DNA of 45,625 nt from Halobacteriales archaeon SW_10_66_29 (GCA_003022845.1 PXSF01000016.1:1-45625), one strand, 5' to 3'; positions 16,978 to 26,018 are shown, counted from the first letter of the stretch. Made by a program: numbers and translations. Notes: generated by a model from the sequence alone, not told the origin.

Positions 16978-17166
16978 ATGGCCCAGCGCACACTCGCAGC
17001 CAGGGAGGGAGACCCGACCAGGGGAACCAGCGGGCGGACGGTCGAGAGGGAGCCGGCGATCTGTCCGCTCTGTGGGGTGGAGACGGCGGACGCCCGAGCG
17101 CTGTACACCCACCTGCAGACGGGACACCGCAAGAGCACGCTCGCGGGGATGGTGCTCCGAGGGTAA
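16978..17166 (+). CDS. small C2H2-like zinc-finger protein
   Basis: 62 aa. A basic, disordered N-terminus (about 25 residues) is followed by one predicted zinc finger with C29, C32, H45 and H50 (ICPLCGVETADARALYTH then LQTGHRK) and a short tail. Haloarchaea encode many such one-finger microproteins; several are known to influence swarming, biofilm or metabolism, but this one is not assigned. It is flanked by intergenic repeat sequence on the left and a gene-free AT-rich stretch on the right. Confidence 0.8.
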   Translation: MAQRTLAAREGDPTRGTSGRTVEREPAICPLCGVETADARALYTHLQTGHRKSTLAGMVLRG

Positions 17167-17465
17167 TCGCCGACGACAGAGGAGTTCGTCCAGCCGCCGT
17201 CCTATCAGCGGGACACGGGACGATCACGAGTCGACCATTTAGTCAACTGAATGTTAGAAACTCCCATCTTCTGCTACAAACGTCCAGACAGACAGGTGAG
17301 ATTTCCGCTGTTGAGCAGCGTTTCAGACGTCCAACAGGTACGAGTAATTTTATTATCTTGTAGTTTAGTAACGTATTATGGATTTTGTATTACCATTTTC
17401 GGACAGGAGCGCTGGTGGTCGGGGCACAAACAAACCGTCGCGGTTCAGGTACCGGAGAAGACACG
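17167..17465. other. 299-base AT-rich intergenic stretch
   Basis: No gene is seen. Bases about 17230-17400 are unusually AT-rich for this genome (GTAATTTTATTATCTTGTAG near 17342) and probably carry the promoter of the PKD-domain gene, though the AT tract lies over 70 bases from its ATG at 17466. Confidence 0.5.
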
Positions 17466-19884
17466 ATGAGTGACCTTCCACTCAGCCGACGGGCGTACGT
17501 ACGGGCGCTGGCAGCACTGGGGGTCCTCGGTTCAGTGGCCGGGACAGCGGCCGGGGCAGACGGACAGGTTCGGGGGACACAGCGTGACGGCCTGACAGGG
17601 GGTGGTGACCGAGTCCTCGGGGCGAAACTGATCAATCTGGAGACGGGCGACGCGAGGGGGGTCAGCGACCTCTCGAAAGTGGATCGGGGCAGTCTCGATC
17701 CGGGCGAGTACGAGATCGTCGTGTTCACCCGCTCAGGGGAGGGTGTCTCCGAACGGCGACACCGGGTGAGCGTCAGCAGGGACGTCTCGACGGCGAGCAC
17801 CCACCGCGAACTCCGGGTACTGGTTCCGGATGGCCCTCGTGGCTCGTATCCGACAGGCGAACCGGTGCCGATCTGGGCCGGTGTCGTCGACGGGGACGGG
17901 CGGCCCGTGGCGGGCGTCGACCTCGAGGTGAGCGTCGTCACAGATGGCAGCTCCGACGAGGTCGCTTCCTACGACGTGACGACAAACTCCGGTGGGAACG
18001 CCAGCGTCGAGTTCGTCCCGGACGAGCGGGGGTTGTACCGCGTCGAAGTCGACTCGGAGGAGGTGGACGGCTCCTCCCGGGACTCGTTCGACGTTGGGCC
18101 GACCACCTCCGTCCTGACGGATACGGGCGTCGCTGCACCGGGAACGGAGACGACGATCGGGATCTCCTCGCTGTTCAACGGCGGGGCCGAGGACGGCGCC
18201 AGCCGGACGGTGGAGATATCGGGACCGAGCGGTACCGGAACCGACACTGTCACGATCGACGGTGGAACGGCGTTGCTGGACGTCGAGTTACCCGCGGAGG
18301 GAACGTACGAGTACTCGCTGGATGGGGCGAGCAGTTCCACCTCGGCGACAGGGACGATCGAGGTCAACAGCCTCCGCCTGTGCCCGCCGGAGGATTCCTA
18401 CTGGAATCAGTACGTAGGCGAACAGGGAACGTTCGCGGGGATCATCTTTGATGACGACGATCCCGCGGCCGACGAGGACGTAACGATCAGGTTCGTACTA
18501 TGCGATCCCGCCCGGACTCGATGACTTCACGTTCGTGGATATCGAGATGCTGGTCAACGGCGAGGAGATACGGATTGCTCGGGACGTAACCTTCAGACGC
18601 ATACCGGGGCAAGGGAGCGGGGCGGGGACGGAACTCGACATCACGTACGACACGTCGCGGACACGGGTGGGAGCCAGTGGCGTCGTCCCCGGAGCCGACG
18701 TCGAAGTCACGGCAACGCTCATGAACGAGGGCGAACCGGTGCCGAACACGGACGTCACACTCCGATACGGCTTCAAATTCTTCGACGGCGTCCCGCTCGG
18801 AGCGGCGGATCTCGTGACTGACGCCGACGGCGAGGCAACGACGACAGTCTCGGTCCCGGACGACGCGCCTGATGGCGAACGGTTCCGGGTGAGTGGCGAG
18901 GCTGAGGTCGGTGGTGAGACTGTGACAGACCGCCGAACGCGGCCGATCTACCACCTGAACAGCGGCTTGCCGGACGACTGGCTGGGCGGCAGCCTCGGGC
19001 CCGGCGGGAGCGCGGACGTGGAGTGGCGAGTAACTGACATGGCCACCGACGAGCCGGTCAGTGACGCGCGGACGGTCATGTTTTCACGGCGGAACGTCCT
19101 CGACGCTGAAGTGTTCGATGCGGCGTCGTTGACGACCGACACGAACGGAACGGCAGCCGGATCGCTGGACATTCCGGCCGACGCGACGTCGAGAGTGGCG
19201 ATCAGTGACAGGTGGATGTACAGACGTGGCGTCGCGACCAGAACGATCGACTTCGACCCGCTGGACCTCCAGGTGAGCGTCGATCCGGAGGAGCCAGTCC
19301 CGGGCGAGACGATCACCGTCGAGTACGGGACGGGCGCTACCGCGGAGACCCGCGCCCGTATCGTCTTCCCCAAGCTCAGGGAGACGAACCAGGGAGTGGC
19401 GACCGAGGCCGACGGCGTCGAACTCGACGTGCCGTGGTGGCTCGACCCGGGAGACAGGGAGTACATCACGGTGCTCGCCGTGAGCGAAGACGGCCGCAAG
19501 TCCGAACAGACCATCGGGATCGACCTCGCCGAAGTACTCGCTCCAGGATTCACCTTCGAGCCACGCGTGCCCGACCCTGGCGAAGAAGTGACGTTCACCG
19601 ACGGCACCCGAACCTCCGGGACCACGGTCGTCGACCGCGAGTGGGACCTCGATGGGGATGGCTCGACCGACGAGTCCGGCCAATTGGTCACGTACACGTA
19701 CGACACCGCAGGGGCGTATCCCGTCTCGCTGACGGTCACCGACGACGCGGGCGACACTGTCACGCTGACCAGGGTCGTCCCCGTCGGTGTCGACGAGGAA
19801 CTCGTGGCTGCTTTCGGATACCAGCCCGCCAACACGGTCGTCGAGGAGCCGGTCACGTTCACCGACCGGAGTTCGCCAGGCGAT

Positions 19885-20009
19885 GCCGAGATCGTCTCAC
19901 ACGAGTGGGATCTCACCGGCGACGGGGCCGTCGACGCGACCGGTGAGACGGTGACACAGACGTACGACCAGCCGGGCGAGTACGACGTGACCCTGACCGT
20001 CACCGACGC
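19885..20009 (+). repeat. 125-bp direct repeat, copy 1 (PKD domain 2)
   Basis: Bases 19885-20009 and 20146-20270 are identical except for three positions, offset by 261 bases (87 codons). They encode the second halves of PKD domains 2 and 3. The DNA-level identity is far above that with PKD domain 1, indicating a recent duplication or gene conversion. Confidence 0.85.
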
Positions 20010-20145
20010 CGACGGCGGGACTGACGAGATGACACAGACGTTGACTGTCACGCTGGAACCACCGGAGGCGTCGTTCTCGATCGATCCGGCGGACCCGGCA
20101 GTGGAGGAGACGGTCACGTTCACCGACGGGAGTTCACCGGGCGCG

Positions 20146-20270
20146 GCCGAGATCGTCTCCTACGAGTGGGATCTCACCGGCGACGGGGCCGTCGACGCGA
20201 CCGGTGAGACGGTGACGCAGACGTACGACCAGCCGGGCGAGTACGACGTGACCCTGACCGTCACCGACGC
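20146..20270 (+). repeat. 125-bp direct repeat, copy 2 (PKD domain 3)
   Basis: Second copy of the repeat described at 19885-20009, differing at three positions. Confidence 0.85.
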
Positions 20271-20584
20271 AGAGGGACAGTCAGACACGGCCGCGGAGAC
20301 GCTCACGGTTCGACCTGACGGGCCGCCAGCGCTGCCTGGCCAGGACAACCCACCCCGGGATCTGGACGGTGACGGACGCTTCGAGGACGTCACCGGCGAA
20401 GGGGAGTTCTCCATCCGTGACGTCCAGGTGTTCTTCGAGCACTACCAGTCCGACGTCGTGCAGAACAACGCCACCTTCTTCAACTTCGCCGAGGACGATC
20501 CGCCGGACGTCTCCATCGGGGACGTTCAGGCGCTGTTCCAGCTGTACCAGGAGCAGTGACCGCGGCCGCCCGATCGTCCCGCAG

Positions 20585-21571
20585 CTACCGGTCCTCGTCG
20601 ATCGGCAGTTCGGGTTCGTAGCCGACGGCGTCGATGACGGCCGCCAGCACCGCGTCGACGTGCTCGCCAGTCTCGACGCTCATCTGGAACTCCGCGTCGT
20701 CGAACTCGCCGCGCTCGCCGTCGTCGAGGCGGTCGATCTTGTTGTACACCGAGAGCACGGGGACGTCGAACCGGGCGACGATGTCGTCCCGGAGCGCGCG
20801 CTGGGCGTCCAGGGGGTAGCCGCTGGCGCCGCTGGGGTCGAGGACCACGAGGACGGCGTCGGCGGCGTGTTCGAGCGCGCTGACGGCCTGTGACTCGATG
20901 TCGTTCCGTTCTTCCGGCGGGCGGTCGAGCAGCCCGGGCGTGTCGATCAGCTGGTAGCGGATGTGGTCGTGTTCGACGTGGCCGACGTGGATCTGCGTCG
21001 TCGTAAAGGGGTAGGTCGCCTCCTCGTTGCTCGCACGCGTGACGCGGTTCACGAACGAGGACTTGCCGACATTGGGGTAGCCTGCGACGACGATCGTCGG
21101 CTCGTTGGGCCGGATGTCCGGGAGATCGCGAAGCTGGTCGCGGGCCTCCGACACCGCCCGGAGGTCGTCGTCGATCTCCTCGACAACGTCGGCGAGGCGG
21201 GCGAACGCCTGCTTGCGGAGCTTGCGGGCCGTCTCCTCCTCGCCATGCAGCCGGCGCTCGTACTCCTGGCGGATGTCGGTCGCCTTCCGGCTCGCCCAGC
21301 CGACCTCGTTGAGGTGCTGGCGGAGGTCGTCCGCGCCCACGATCGCGTCCGCGAGGTTGTCGTAGAAGGGGTCCAGCGCGTCGAAGTCCGGCCACGCCGT
21401 GACGATGTTCTCCAGGTTGTCGGAGATGATGTTGGCTGCAGTCATGAGCATCGACTGCTGGGCGTCGACGCCGGACTTCGCCCGGCCCGCCCGCGCCGCC
21501 CGGGAGAACGCCTTGTCGATGAGTTCCTCGGCGTAGGGCGTCGTCGGCAGAGACTCGAATGGATGACTCAT
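20585..21571 (-). CDS. Nog1-type GTP-binding protein
   Basis: 328 aa. A cytoplasmic Obg/Nog1-family GTPase, probably acting in large-subunit ribosome assembly as its eukaryotic relatives do. The N-terminal helical Nog1 domain spans about 1-155 (FESLPTTPYAEELIDKAF at the start). The G domain follows: G1 AGYPNVGKSSFVNRVTRA (about 163-180), G2 YPFTT, G3 DTPGLLDRP, G4 NKID, and a G5-like MSVETGEHVDAV. The family N-terminus and ATG at 21569-21571 fit well. It is intact. A GTAAAAGG tract lies about 25 bases upstream on the opposite reading and may be promoter sequence. Confidence 0.92.
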   Translation of the reverse strand: MSHPFESLPTTPYAEELIDKAFSRAARAGRAKSGVDAQQSMLMTAANIISDNLENIVTAWPDFDALDPFYDNLADAIVGADDLRQHLNEVGWASRKATDIRQEYERRLHGEEETARKLRKQAFARLADVVEEIDDDLRAVSEARDQLRDLPDIRPNEPTIVVAGYPNVGKSSFVNRVTRASNEEATYPFTTTQIHVGHVEHDHIRYQLIDTPGLLDRPPEERNDIESQAVSALEHAADAVLVVLDPSGASGYPLDAQRALRDDIVARFDVPVLSVYNKIDRLDDGERGEFDDAEFQMSVETGEHVDAVLAAVIDAVGYEPELPIDEDR

Positions 21572-21644
21572 TGGCCTCCTGTAGACTGTGCGACCGTAAA
21601 AGGCCGTTCGTTGGACGGGCGACGCCGGTGCAGGCACGCCATAT

Positions 21645-21812
21645 GTTAACTGCCGCCGGCGGCAGTACCTCCACAGTGACCGGCGCAGGGCCCGCAGAGC
21701 GACCGACGTCCAGCCGGGTGACGCTGGCGTCGAGAACGACTTCACGTTCGCGTTCAACGCCAGCGAGATCAGCGACGAGCGGAGCGTGCTGGACATCCGC
21801 ATCAACTTCCGA
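21645..21812 (+). other. possible gene remnant with an 18-bp palindrome
   Basis: The gap between Nog1 and the hydrolase contains a perfect 18-bp palindrome at 21649-21666 (ACTGCCGCC/GGCGGCAGT). It also has a plus-strand stretch reading ENDFTFAFNASEISDERSVL then DIRINF, which looks like genuine protein but has neither a start nor its own stop before running into the antisense of the hydrolase 3' end. It may be the tail of a lost gene; no family is recognised. Confidence 0.25.
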
Positions 21813-22854
21813 GATGGTCGAGCAGCGCAGACACGACTTCGTCGGGCCGCTCGATGTGCGGCGAGTGGCCGGCCCCGTCGACGACCACTTCCCCGAAGTG
21901 GCCGCCTGCGTCGGCGTACGCCTCGAAGACGTCCCGGGTCTGGGTGACCATCGGCTGTGGCGGGTACTCGTTCTCGCCGGGCCAGCCGGGGAGTTCGCCG
22001 ATCTTGCCGAGATAGCCCGCGTCGAAAAAGGAGCTGTCCGAGACGATCCGGTCCTCGGCGCCGCGCACCCACAGCAGCGGCGGCTTCGGGTCGATGTCGG
22101 CGATCCCGGTCAGATCGAGGTACTCCGGCGAGAGCGCGTTGTTGATGCCGCCGTCGCCCGGCGCGATCCCGGGCCAGTTGTCCGACTCTGTGGCGTTGCC
22201 CGGGTAGTAGTAGTCGCCGGTCTCGGTGTTCAGCAGGGCGTCGACGTAGACGTCCTCGATCTCGGGGTCGAGTTCCGTCCCCGGCGCGACGTAGAACGCC
22301 CGCATGACGTTGCGCGGCGAGGCCTCCGACTCGGTACTGGCGTCGCCGGCCTCCAGGCGCTCGATGAACTCGTCGTCGGCGAGGCCGGCGCCGGTGCCGG
22401 CGTAGTCGGGCTGGCAGGGCGTGCCGTCGCGGTGGGTGCCGCCGTAGCCGTACGGCGAGACGGGGTTGAACAGCGTCATCGAGGCGACCTCGTCGGGGTG
22501 CTCGATGGCGTAGCGCATCACGACGCCGCCGCCGGTCGACCAGCCGACGAAGTGCGGGGTGTCGACGTCGAGGTCCGTCACGAGCGCGCGGACGTCCTCC
22601 CAGAAGTCACGCATCCCTCGGGTGGCGTCGATGGGTTTGCGCTCGGAGTGGCCGTACCCCCGCAGATCCGGTGCGATGGCGCGGTACTCCTCGGGGAGAT
22701 CAGCGAGGAACTCGGCGTAGAAGCGCGAGGAGGAGGCGTTGCCGTGGACGAACACGATCGGGTCGCCGTCGTCCGGCCCGGCCTCGATGAGGTGCGTTTC
22801 GAGACGCTCGGTCTCGACTGTCCGGGACTCGACACCGTCCGGTAGCGACGCCAT
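21802..22854 (-). CDS. alpha/beta-hydrolase fold protein
   Basis: 350 aa from ATG at 22852-22854, with a TTTTATT box about 28 bases upstream. Oxyanion-hole region FVHGNASSSRFYAEF; nucleophile elbow GWSTGGG (S106); acid within RGAEDRIVSDSSFF; catalytic His in DGAGHSPHIERP. The set is complete, so it should be an active serine hydrolase. A long cap region (about 135-260) contains NPVSPYGYGGTHRDG. Closest families are epoxide hydrolase, haloperoxidase or proline-iminopeptidase-like enzymes; substrate cannot be inferred. It is cytoplasmic, with no signal peptide. Confidence 0.88.
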   Translation of the reverse strand: MASLPDGVESRTVETERLETHLIEAGPDDGDPIVFVHGNASSSRFYAEFLADLPEEYRAIAPDLRGYGHSERKPIDATRGMRDFWEDVRALVTDLDVDTPHFVGWSTGGGVVMRYAIEHPDEVASMTLFNPVSPYGYGGTHRDGTPCQPDYAGTGAGLADDEFIERLEAGDASTESEASPRNVMRAFYVAPGTELDPEIEDVYVDALLNTETGDYYYPGNATESDNWPGIAPGDGGINNALSPEYLDLTGIADIDPKPPLLWVRGAEDRIVSDSSFFDAGYLGKIGELPGWPGENEYPPQPMVTQTRDVFEAYADAGGHFGEVVVDGAGHSPHIERPDEVVSALLDHLGS

Positions 22855-22916
22855 GGCTGGCCTTACGTCGATTCGCGGAATAAAACTACCCCAGCGAGGG
22901 GGAGTCAGCTCCGGCG

Positions 22917-23182
22917 TCACCGCCGGTCGGCCAGTTCCTCGCGCAGGTCCGCCACCGTCACGTCTTTCATCGAGAGCAACACGAGCAGGTGGTAGACGAT
23001 GTCGGCGGCAGTTTCTCAAGCACCGCGTTCTCGCCTTTCTCGTGGGTGAACAGCGACGCCGTGTACGAATCCTCCGGAAGCCGCTCCTTGCGGTCCTCGA
23101 TCACTGCGAACAGTTCGTCGAGGAACTCGTCGGCGCTCGCGTCCCCCGCGTCCGGGTCGTCGGCAGTCGAGTCGTCAGCCAT
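22917..23182 (-). pseudogene. hisE: phosphoribosyl-ATP pyrophosphatase, deleted core
   Basis: The frame from ATG 23180-23182 (MADDSTADDPDAGDASADEF, then LDELFAVIEDRKERLPEDSY and THEKGENAVLEKL) is a typical haloarchaeal HisE N-terminus. At about 23008 it shifts frame. The tail ADIVYHLLVLLSMKDVTVAD LREELADRR then runs to TGA at 22917-22919 in a different frame. The expected middle, GEExxE with the metal-binding glutamates plus the next helix (about 20-25 residues), is missing. HisE hydrolyses PR-ATP to PR-AMP in histidine synthesis, so if the break is real the step must be supplied elsewhere. An alternative upstream ATG lies at 23210-23212. Confidence 0.88.
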
Positions 23183-23218
23183 GCCCGACCCATCGCGTGC
23201 TGGTGCCTTCATAGTGAT

Positions 23219-23256
23219 TGTTGGGACTCGTTACCGCCGAGGAGTCACAATTCGTG
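23219..23256. repeat. dispersed repeat copy upstream of hisE
   Basis: GTTGGGACTCGTTACCGCCG followed by AGGAGTCACAATTCGTG aligns with 24634-24671 and with the complement of 16852-16889 around the shared GTTACCGC and GTCACARTTCGTG cores. It is preceded by CATAGTGATT, resembling the arm of the 24542 element. Confidence 0.55.
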
Positions 23257-23328
23257 GGCTCCAGCCCGCGAACCAACCGTTCACACGCAGTATCACGCGG
23301 ATAGCAAACGATCCGTTCTGTCCGAACC

Positions 23329-23937
23329 TCACACAGAAGATACGCTAGCCTTCACGTCGTCGAAGAAGGCGAGGTCGTGAATCCGGGAGTCGGGCGTCAG
23401 TTCGGGGTGGAACGCGGTGCCGATGACTGGCCCCTGTCGGACCGCCACCGGGTGGTCCTCCCAGGTCGCTAGCACCTCGACATCCTCGCCGACGGACCCG
23501 ACGACCGGCGCGCGGATGAACACCGCCGGGAACGGGTCGTCGAGGCCGACGACGTCGAGTGGCGCCTCGAAGCTGTCCCGCTGGCGGCCGAAGGCGTTGC
23601 GCTCGACGGTCATATCCAGCAGGTCGAGCGTGTCCACGCGGTCGTCGTTGGCGTCCGTGCTGAGGAGAATCAGGCCCGCACAGGTCGCCAGCAGCGGCTT
23701 GCCGGCGGCGACGTGGGCCTCGATCTCGGGCGCGATGCCCTCGCGGTGGACCAGCCGCGAGATGGTCGTCGACTCGCCGCCCGGCAACAGCAGGGCGTCG
23801 CAGTCGGGCACCAGCCCCGACTCGCGGATCTCGACGACGCTGGTCTCGGTCCCGTGGGCGGCCCCCGCCCGCCCGATCGCCTCGGCGTGCTCGCTGACGT
23901 CACCCTGGACCGCGACCACGCCAGCCTGCAGTGTCAT
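23329..23937 (-). CDS. pdxT: pyridoxal 5'-phosphate synthase glutaminase subunit
   Basis: 202 aa. A class I glutamine amidotransferase that delivers ammonia to PdxS for one-step PLP synthesis from ribose-5-phosphate, glyceraldehyde-3-phosphate and glutamine. Visible: GVVAVQGDVSEHAEAI start, oxyanion LLLPGGESTTISRL, nucleophile C86 in LATCAGLILL, and the His-Glu pair H177/E179 in GTAFHPELTPD. Length is normal and the gene is intact. No pdxS is adjacent. It is followed (in the minus direction) by a dispersed repeat copy and then the broken hisE. Confidence 0.95.
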   Translation of the reverse strand: MTLQAGVVAVQGDVSEHAEAIGRAGAAHGTETSVVEIRESGLVPDCDALLLPGGESTTISRLVHREGIAPEIEAHVAAGKPLLATCAGLILLSTDANDDRVDTLDLLDMTVERNAFGRQRDSFEAPLDVVGLDDPFPAVFIRAPVVGSVGEDVEVLATWEDHPVAVRQGPVIGTAFHPELTPDSRIHDLAFFDDVKASVSSV

Positions 23938-24455
23938 GTCCGCGGCTAGCCGCTACAACTGAAAAAACCACTCGATCCTCGCGCGCGCCTGGACGGACGT
24001 GGCGTGCGCCATCCGTGTGCCACCGTGCCACAAACCAGACCCGTCGAAAACCGGACAAACCTGCAGCGAGGTGGCGGAGGTCTACAGCGGGGAAGGGGCA
24101 AGTAGAAACTGCCTATCTGCTAGTCGTCTGCCGGTTTTTCGGATTTCTCGTCCAGATCGTTCTCTGCTGGTGGTGCTGTGTACAGCACGCCTCGGCTCGC
24201 ACTGTGTCGTGTCATACCGCAGCAGTCCCGGTTCTCACTGATAAAGCCCACCCTAAGAGAGACTTAAGAGTAATAGGTGTATCGAGACGGCGGGTTATAC
24301 TCGGCTGCAGGAGAACAACTGCGGGTAATACCCGGTCCGGACCGGGAGCCACGGAGGGCGCTCGGGAGCGCCAGGGTGTGCGGGGCCCCGAAGTCGATCG
24401 TACCCGAAACCTGACGAGCGAAACACACAAGACCGGCGAGAGCAATCGTTCGCGT
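23938..24455. other. 518-base gene-free region
   Basis: No protein gene is convincing. The left half carries the pdxT promoter side (AACTGAAAAAACC near 23956). The right half (24260-24375) holds a TATA-like CTTAAGAG and then a run of strong hairpins treated separately as a possible RNA. Confidence 0.55.
24285..24375 (+). ncRNA. candidate structured RNA or hairpin cluster
   Basis: Two strong adjacent hairpins: a 16-bp perfect palindrome CCCGGTCCGGACCGGG (24331-24346) and GGCGCTC-GG-GAGCGCC (24357-24372). They are preceded by CTGCAG...CTGCGG (24305-24324). An AT-rich GAGACTTAAGAGTAATAGG lies about 25-30 bases before the structured part. It matches no RNA family I can recall (not SRP, RNase P or tRNA). 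The region might be a 5' leader of the 28-aa gene at 24456 or an independent sRNA. Confidence 0.25.
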
Positions 24456-24542
24456 ATGACCAGTGAACAGTGGATCGCGATCTTTTTCACCGTCCTGATG
24501 ATCGGATCCGCGATCGCGTTCGGCGCCGTCAGCCTCATCTGA
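24456..24542 (+). CDS. 28-residue single-TM miniprotein
   Basis: ATG at 24456, TGA at 24540-24542. The peptide MTSEQWIAIFFTVLMIGSAI then AFGAVSLI is a single hydrophobic membrane span with a polar Nin cap. I recall near-identical miniproteins across haloarchaea, which argues it is real despite its size, but I know of no function. The stop codon overlaps the start of an inverted-repeat element (TGATAGTG), the same arrangement as at three other genes in this window. Confidence 0.65.
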   Translation: MTSEQWIAIFFTVLMIGSAIAFGAVSLI

Positions 24543-24623
24543 TAGTGATTATTGTGACTGTTTACCGGATCAACCGCATGCAGTCGTGCGGTCGATCCCG
24601 GAACGACTCACAATAATCACTAT
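24542..24623. repeat. inverted-repeat element after the miniprotein gene
   Basis: Perfect 16-bp arms ATAGTGATTATTGTGA (24542-24557) and complement (24608-24623) enclose a 50-base centre with a second stem ACCGCA/TGCGGT. The left arm shares the A of the miniprotein TGA. A related half-site lies at about 30350-30372 in the opposite direction. Confidence 0.8.
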
Positions 24624-24671
24624 GATACGGTCGTTCGTGATTCGTTACCGCGACGGTGTCACAGTTCGTGC
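24624..24671. repeat. dispersed repeat copy abutting the inverted-repeat element
   Basis: GATACGGTCGTTCGTGATTC followed by GTTACCGCGACGGTGTCACA and GTTCGTGC. It starts immediately after the preceding element. The first part equals the start of the 16786 element (TGATACGGTCGTTCGTGA), and the rest matches the complement of 16852-16889. Confidence 0.7.
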
Positions 24672-24785
24672 ACCGCCCGGGGTTTCGCCGCCGTCGGACC
24701 CGGGTTCCCGGCGCCGTAGAGCGTTCCTAATCGGGGTCATCCGGTACCGAAAACTCTTTTCGTGAAATTCCCTTATTACGGTTCG

Positions 24786-25724
24786 ATGACCCAACAACTG
24801 CCGGACGTGCAGGCGTCCAGTCCGGAGGTGTCGGTCGGCCTCAACCGGGTCGGCGTCACCGGCGTCGAGAAGCTCGTCAAAGTCGCCCGCCCCGACAAGC
24901 GGCCGCTCATTCTCATGGCCGAGTTCGAGGTGTTCGTCGACCTCCCCTCCTGGCGGAAGGGCGCGGACATGAGCCGCAACATGGAGGTCGTCGACGAGAC
25001 GCTGGAGGCGGCGGTCAGCGAGCCGGCCTACCGCGTGGCTGACGTCTGCGGCGACGCCGCAGAGCGGCTGCTGGAGAAACACGAGTACACCACGAAAGCC
25101 GAAGTGCGCATGGAGGCGGAGTACATCATCCGCGAGCAGACCCCCGCCTCCGAGCGCCAGACGCAGAGTTCGGCGGACATCATCGCCGCCGCGACCGCGA
25201 CCGACGAGGGCACCCGCGAGGAGATCGGCGTCACCGTCACCGGGATGACCGTCTGCCCCTGCTCGCAGGGGATGTCGACCAGCCGTGCCCGCGAAACCCT
25301 CCGGGGACTGGACGTCGAGGACGAGGTTATCGACGAGTTCCTGACCGAAGTGCCACAGCCGGGCCACTCCCAGCGGGGCCACGCGACCGTCACGATCGAG
25401 AGCAACGGCGCGCCCGAGGTGAACTTCTTCGACCTCATCGACATCGCCCGCGACGCGATGAGCGCGCGCATCTACAACCTCGCCAAACGCCCCGACGAGG
25501 ACCACATGACCGTCGAGGCCCACCGCGACGCCAAGTTCGTCGAGGACTGCGTCCGCGCGATGGCCGAGGGCGTCGTCGACCAGTACCCCGATCTCCCGGA
25601 CGACGCCATCGTGACGATGAAACAGTCAAACGACGAATCGATCCACCAGCACAACGCTCACGCCGAGCGCGTCGCCGAATACGGACAGTTGAAAGCCGAG
25701 TTGAACGGTGACGGCTCGAACTGA
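24786..25724 (+). CDS. mptA: GTP cyclohydrolase MptA (FolE2/MptA family)
   Basis: 312 aa from ATG 24786. Converts GTP to 7,8-dihydroneopterin 2',3'-cyclic phosphate, the first step of archaeal tetrahydropterin (tetrahydrofolate-type in haloarchaea) synthesis and of archaeosine precursor supply. Family stretches: [24 protein letters not shown]-equivalent [20 protein letters not shown], the metal-site Cys in [30 protein letters not shown] and [12 protein letters not shown]. Length is standard. The preceding bases (CTCTTTTCGTGAAATTCCC) provide an AT-rich box at leaderless distance. The gene is intact and stands alone. Confidence 0.95.
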   Translation: MTQQLPDVQASSPEVSVGLNRVGVTGVEKLVKVARPDKRPLILMAEFEVFVDLPSWRKGADMSRNMEVVDETLEAAVSEPAYRVADVCGDAAERLLEKHEYTTKAEVRMEAEYIIREQTPASERQTQSSADIIAAATATDEGTREEIGVTVTGMTVCPCSQGMSTSRARETLRGLDVEDEVIDEFLTEVPQPGHSQRGHATVTIESNGAPEVNFFDLIDIARDAMSARIYNLAKRPDEDHMTVEAHRDAKFVEDCVRAMAEGVVDQYPDLPDDAIVTMKQSNDESIHQHNAHAERVAEYGQLKAELNGDGSN

Positions 25725-25766
25725 TCGGCTCCGGGGAGTACCCCCCGCGTCCGATCGGGGTCCGCG

Positions 25767-26018
25767 GTGGGCACCTCCTTCTCAAGTCTGCGGACACGAT
25801 CTACGGCGTTCCGACTGGATGAGGATGTCTACGAGCGGCTCAAGTCCGAAAAGCGGGACGACGAGACGTTTTCGGAGGTCGTCAATCGGCTCATAGGTGA
25901 CTGGTCGCTGCTCGATCTGGCTGGAACTGCGACCGAAGCGGAGACAGCCCGCCACAGAGAGATCCTCGAAGCAGCCGAACAGAACGCAACGCAGGACCGC
26001 GAGGGGCTGCTGGAGTAG
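25767..26018 (+). CDS. VapB-type antitoxin (ribbon-helix-helix, DUF217-like)
   Basis: 83 aa from GTG 25767. The core FRLDEDVYERLKSEKRDDET FSEVVNRLIG is the typical haloarchaeal DUF217/VapB-family antitoxin DNA-binding segment. The acidic C-terminal arm normally wraps the toxin. The leader before FRLDED (about 15 residues) is longer and less typical than usual, so the true start or N-terminus is uncertain. It is followed 17 bases later by a PIN-domain toxin start, giving the expected antitoxin-first order. Confidence 0.75.
   Translation: MGTSFSSLRTRSTAFRLDEDVYERLKSEKRDDETFSEVVNRLIGDWSLLDLAGTATEAETARHREILEAAEQNATQDREGLLE

Larger units (their letters stand above)
17466..20559 (+). pseudogene. 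secreted PKD-domain protein with dockerin-like C-terminus, frameshifted
   Basis: ATG 17466 starts a twin-arginine signal (MSDLPLSRRAYVRALAALG), so Tat export is expected. Ig-like/carboxypeptidase-regulatory-like repeats follow. At about 18492-18499 the frame jumps: DEDVTIRF continues as YYAIPPGLDDFTFVDIEMLV in the next frame, which then runs to TGA at 20557-20559. The second part (about 680 aa) has more Ig-like repeats and three PKD domains (about 19540-19790, 19800-20050, 20060-20310), each with a WDL-DGDG-type core and YDxxGxYxVxLTVTD. The C-terminal DLDGDGRFEDVTGEGEFSIR and ISIGDVQALFQLYQ-type double EF-hand resembles haloarchaeal dockerin-like domains. It is probably a cell-surface or extracellular adhesion or matrix protein. 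A single small indel or a longer deletion could explain the break. Confidence 0.85.
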
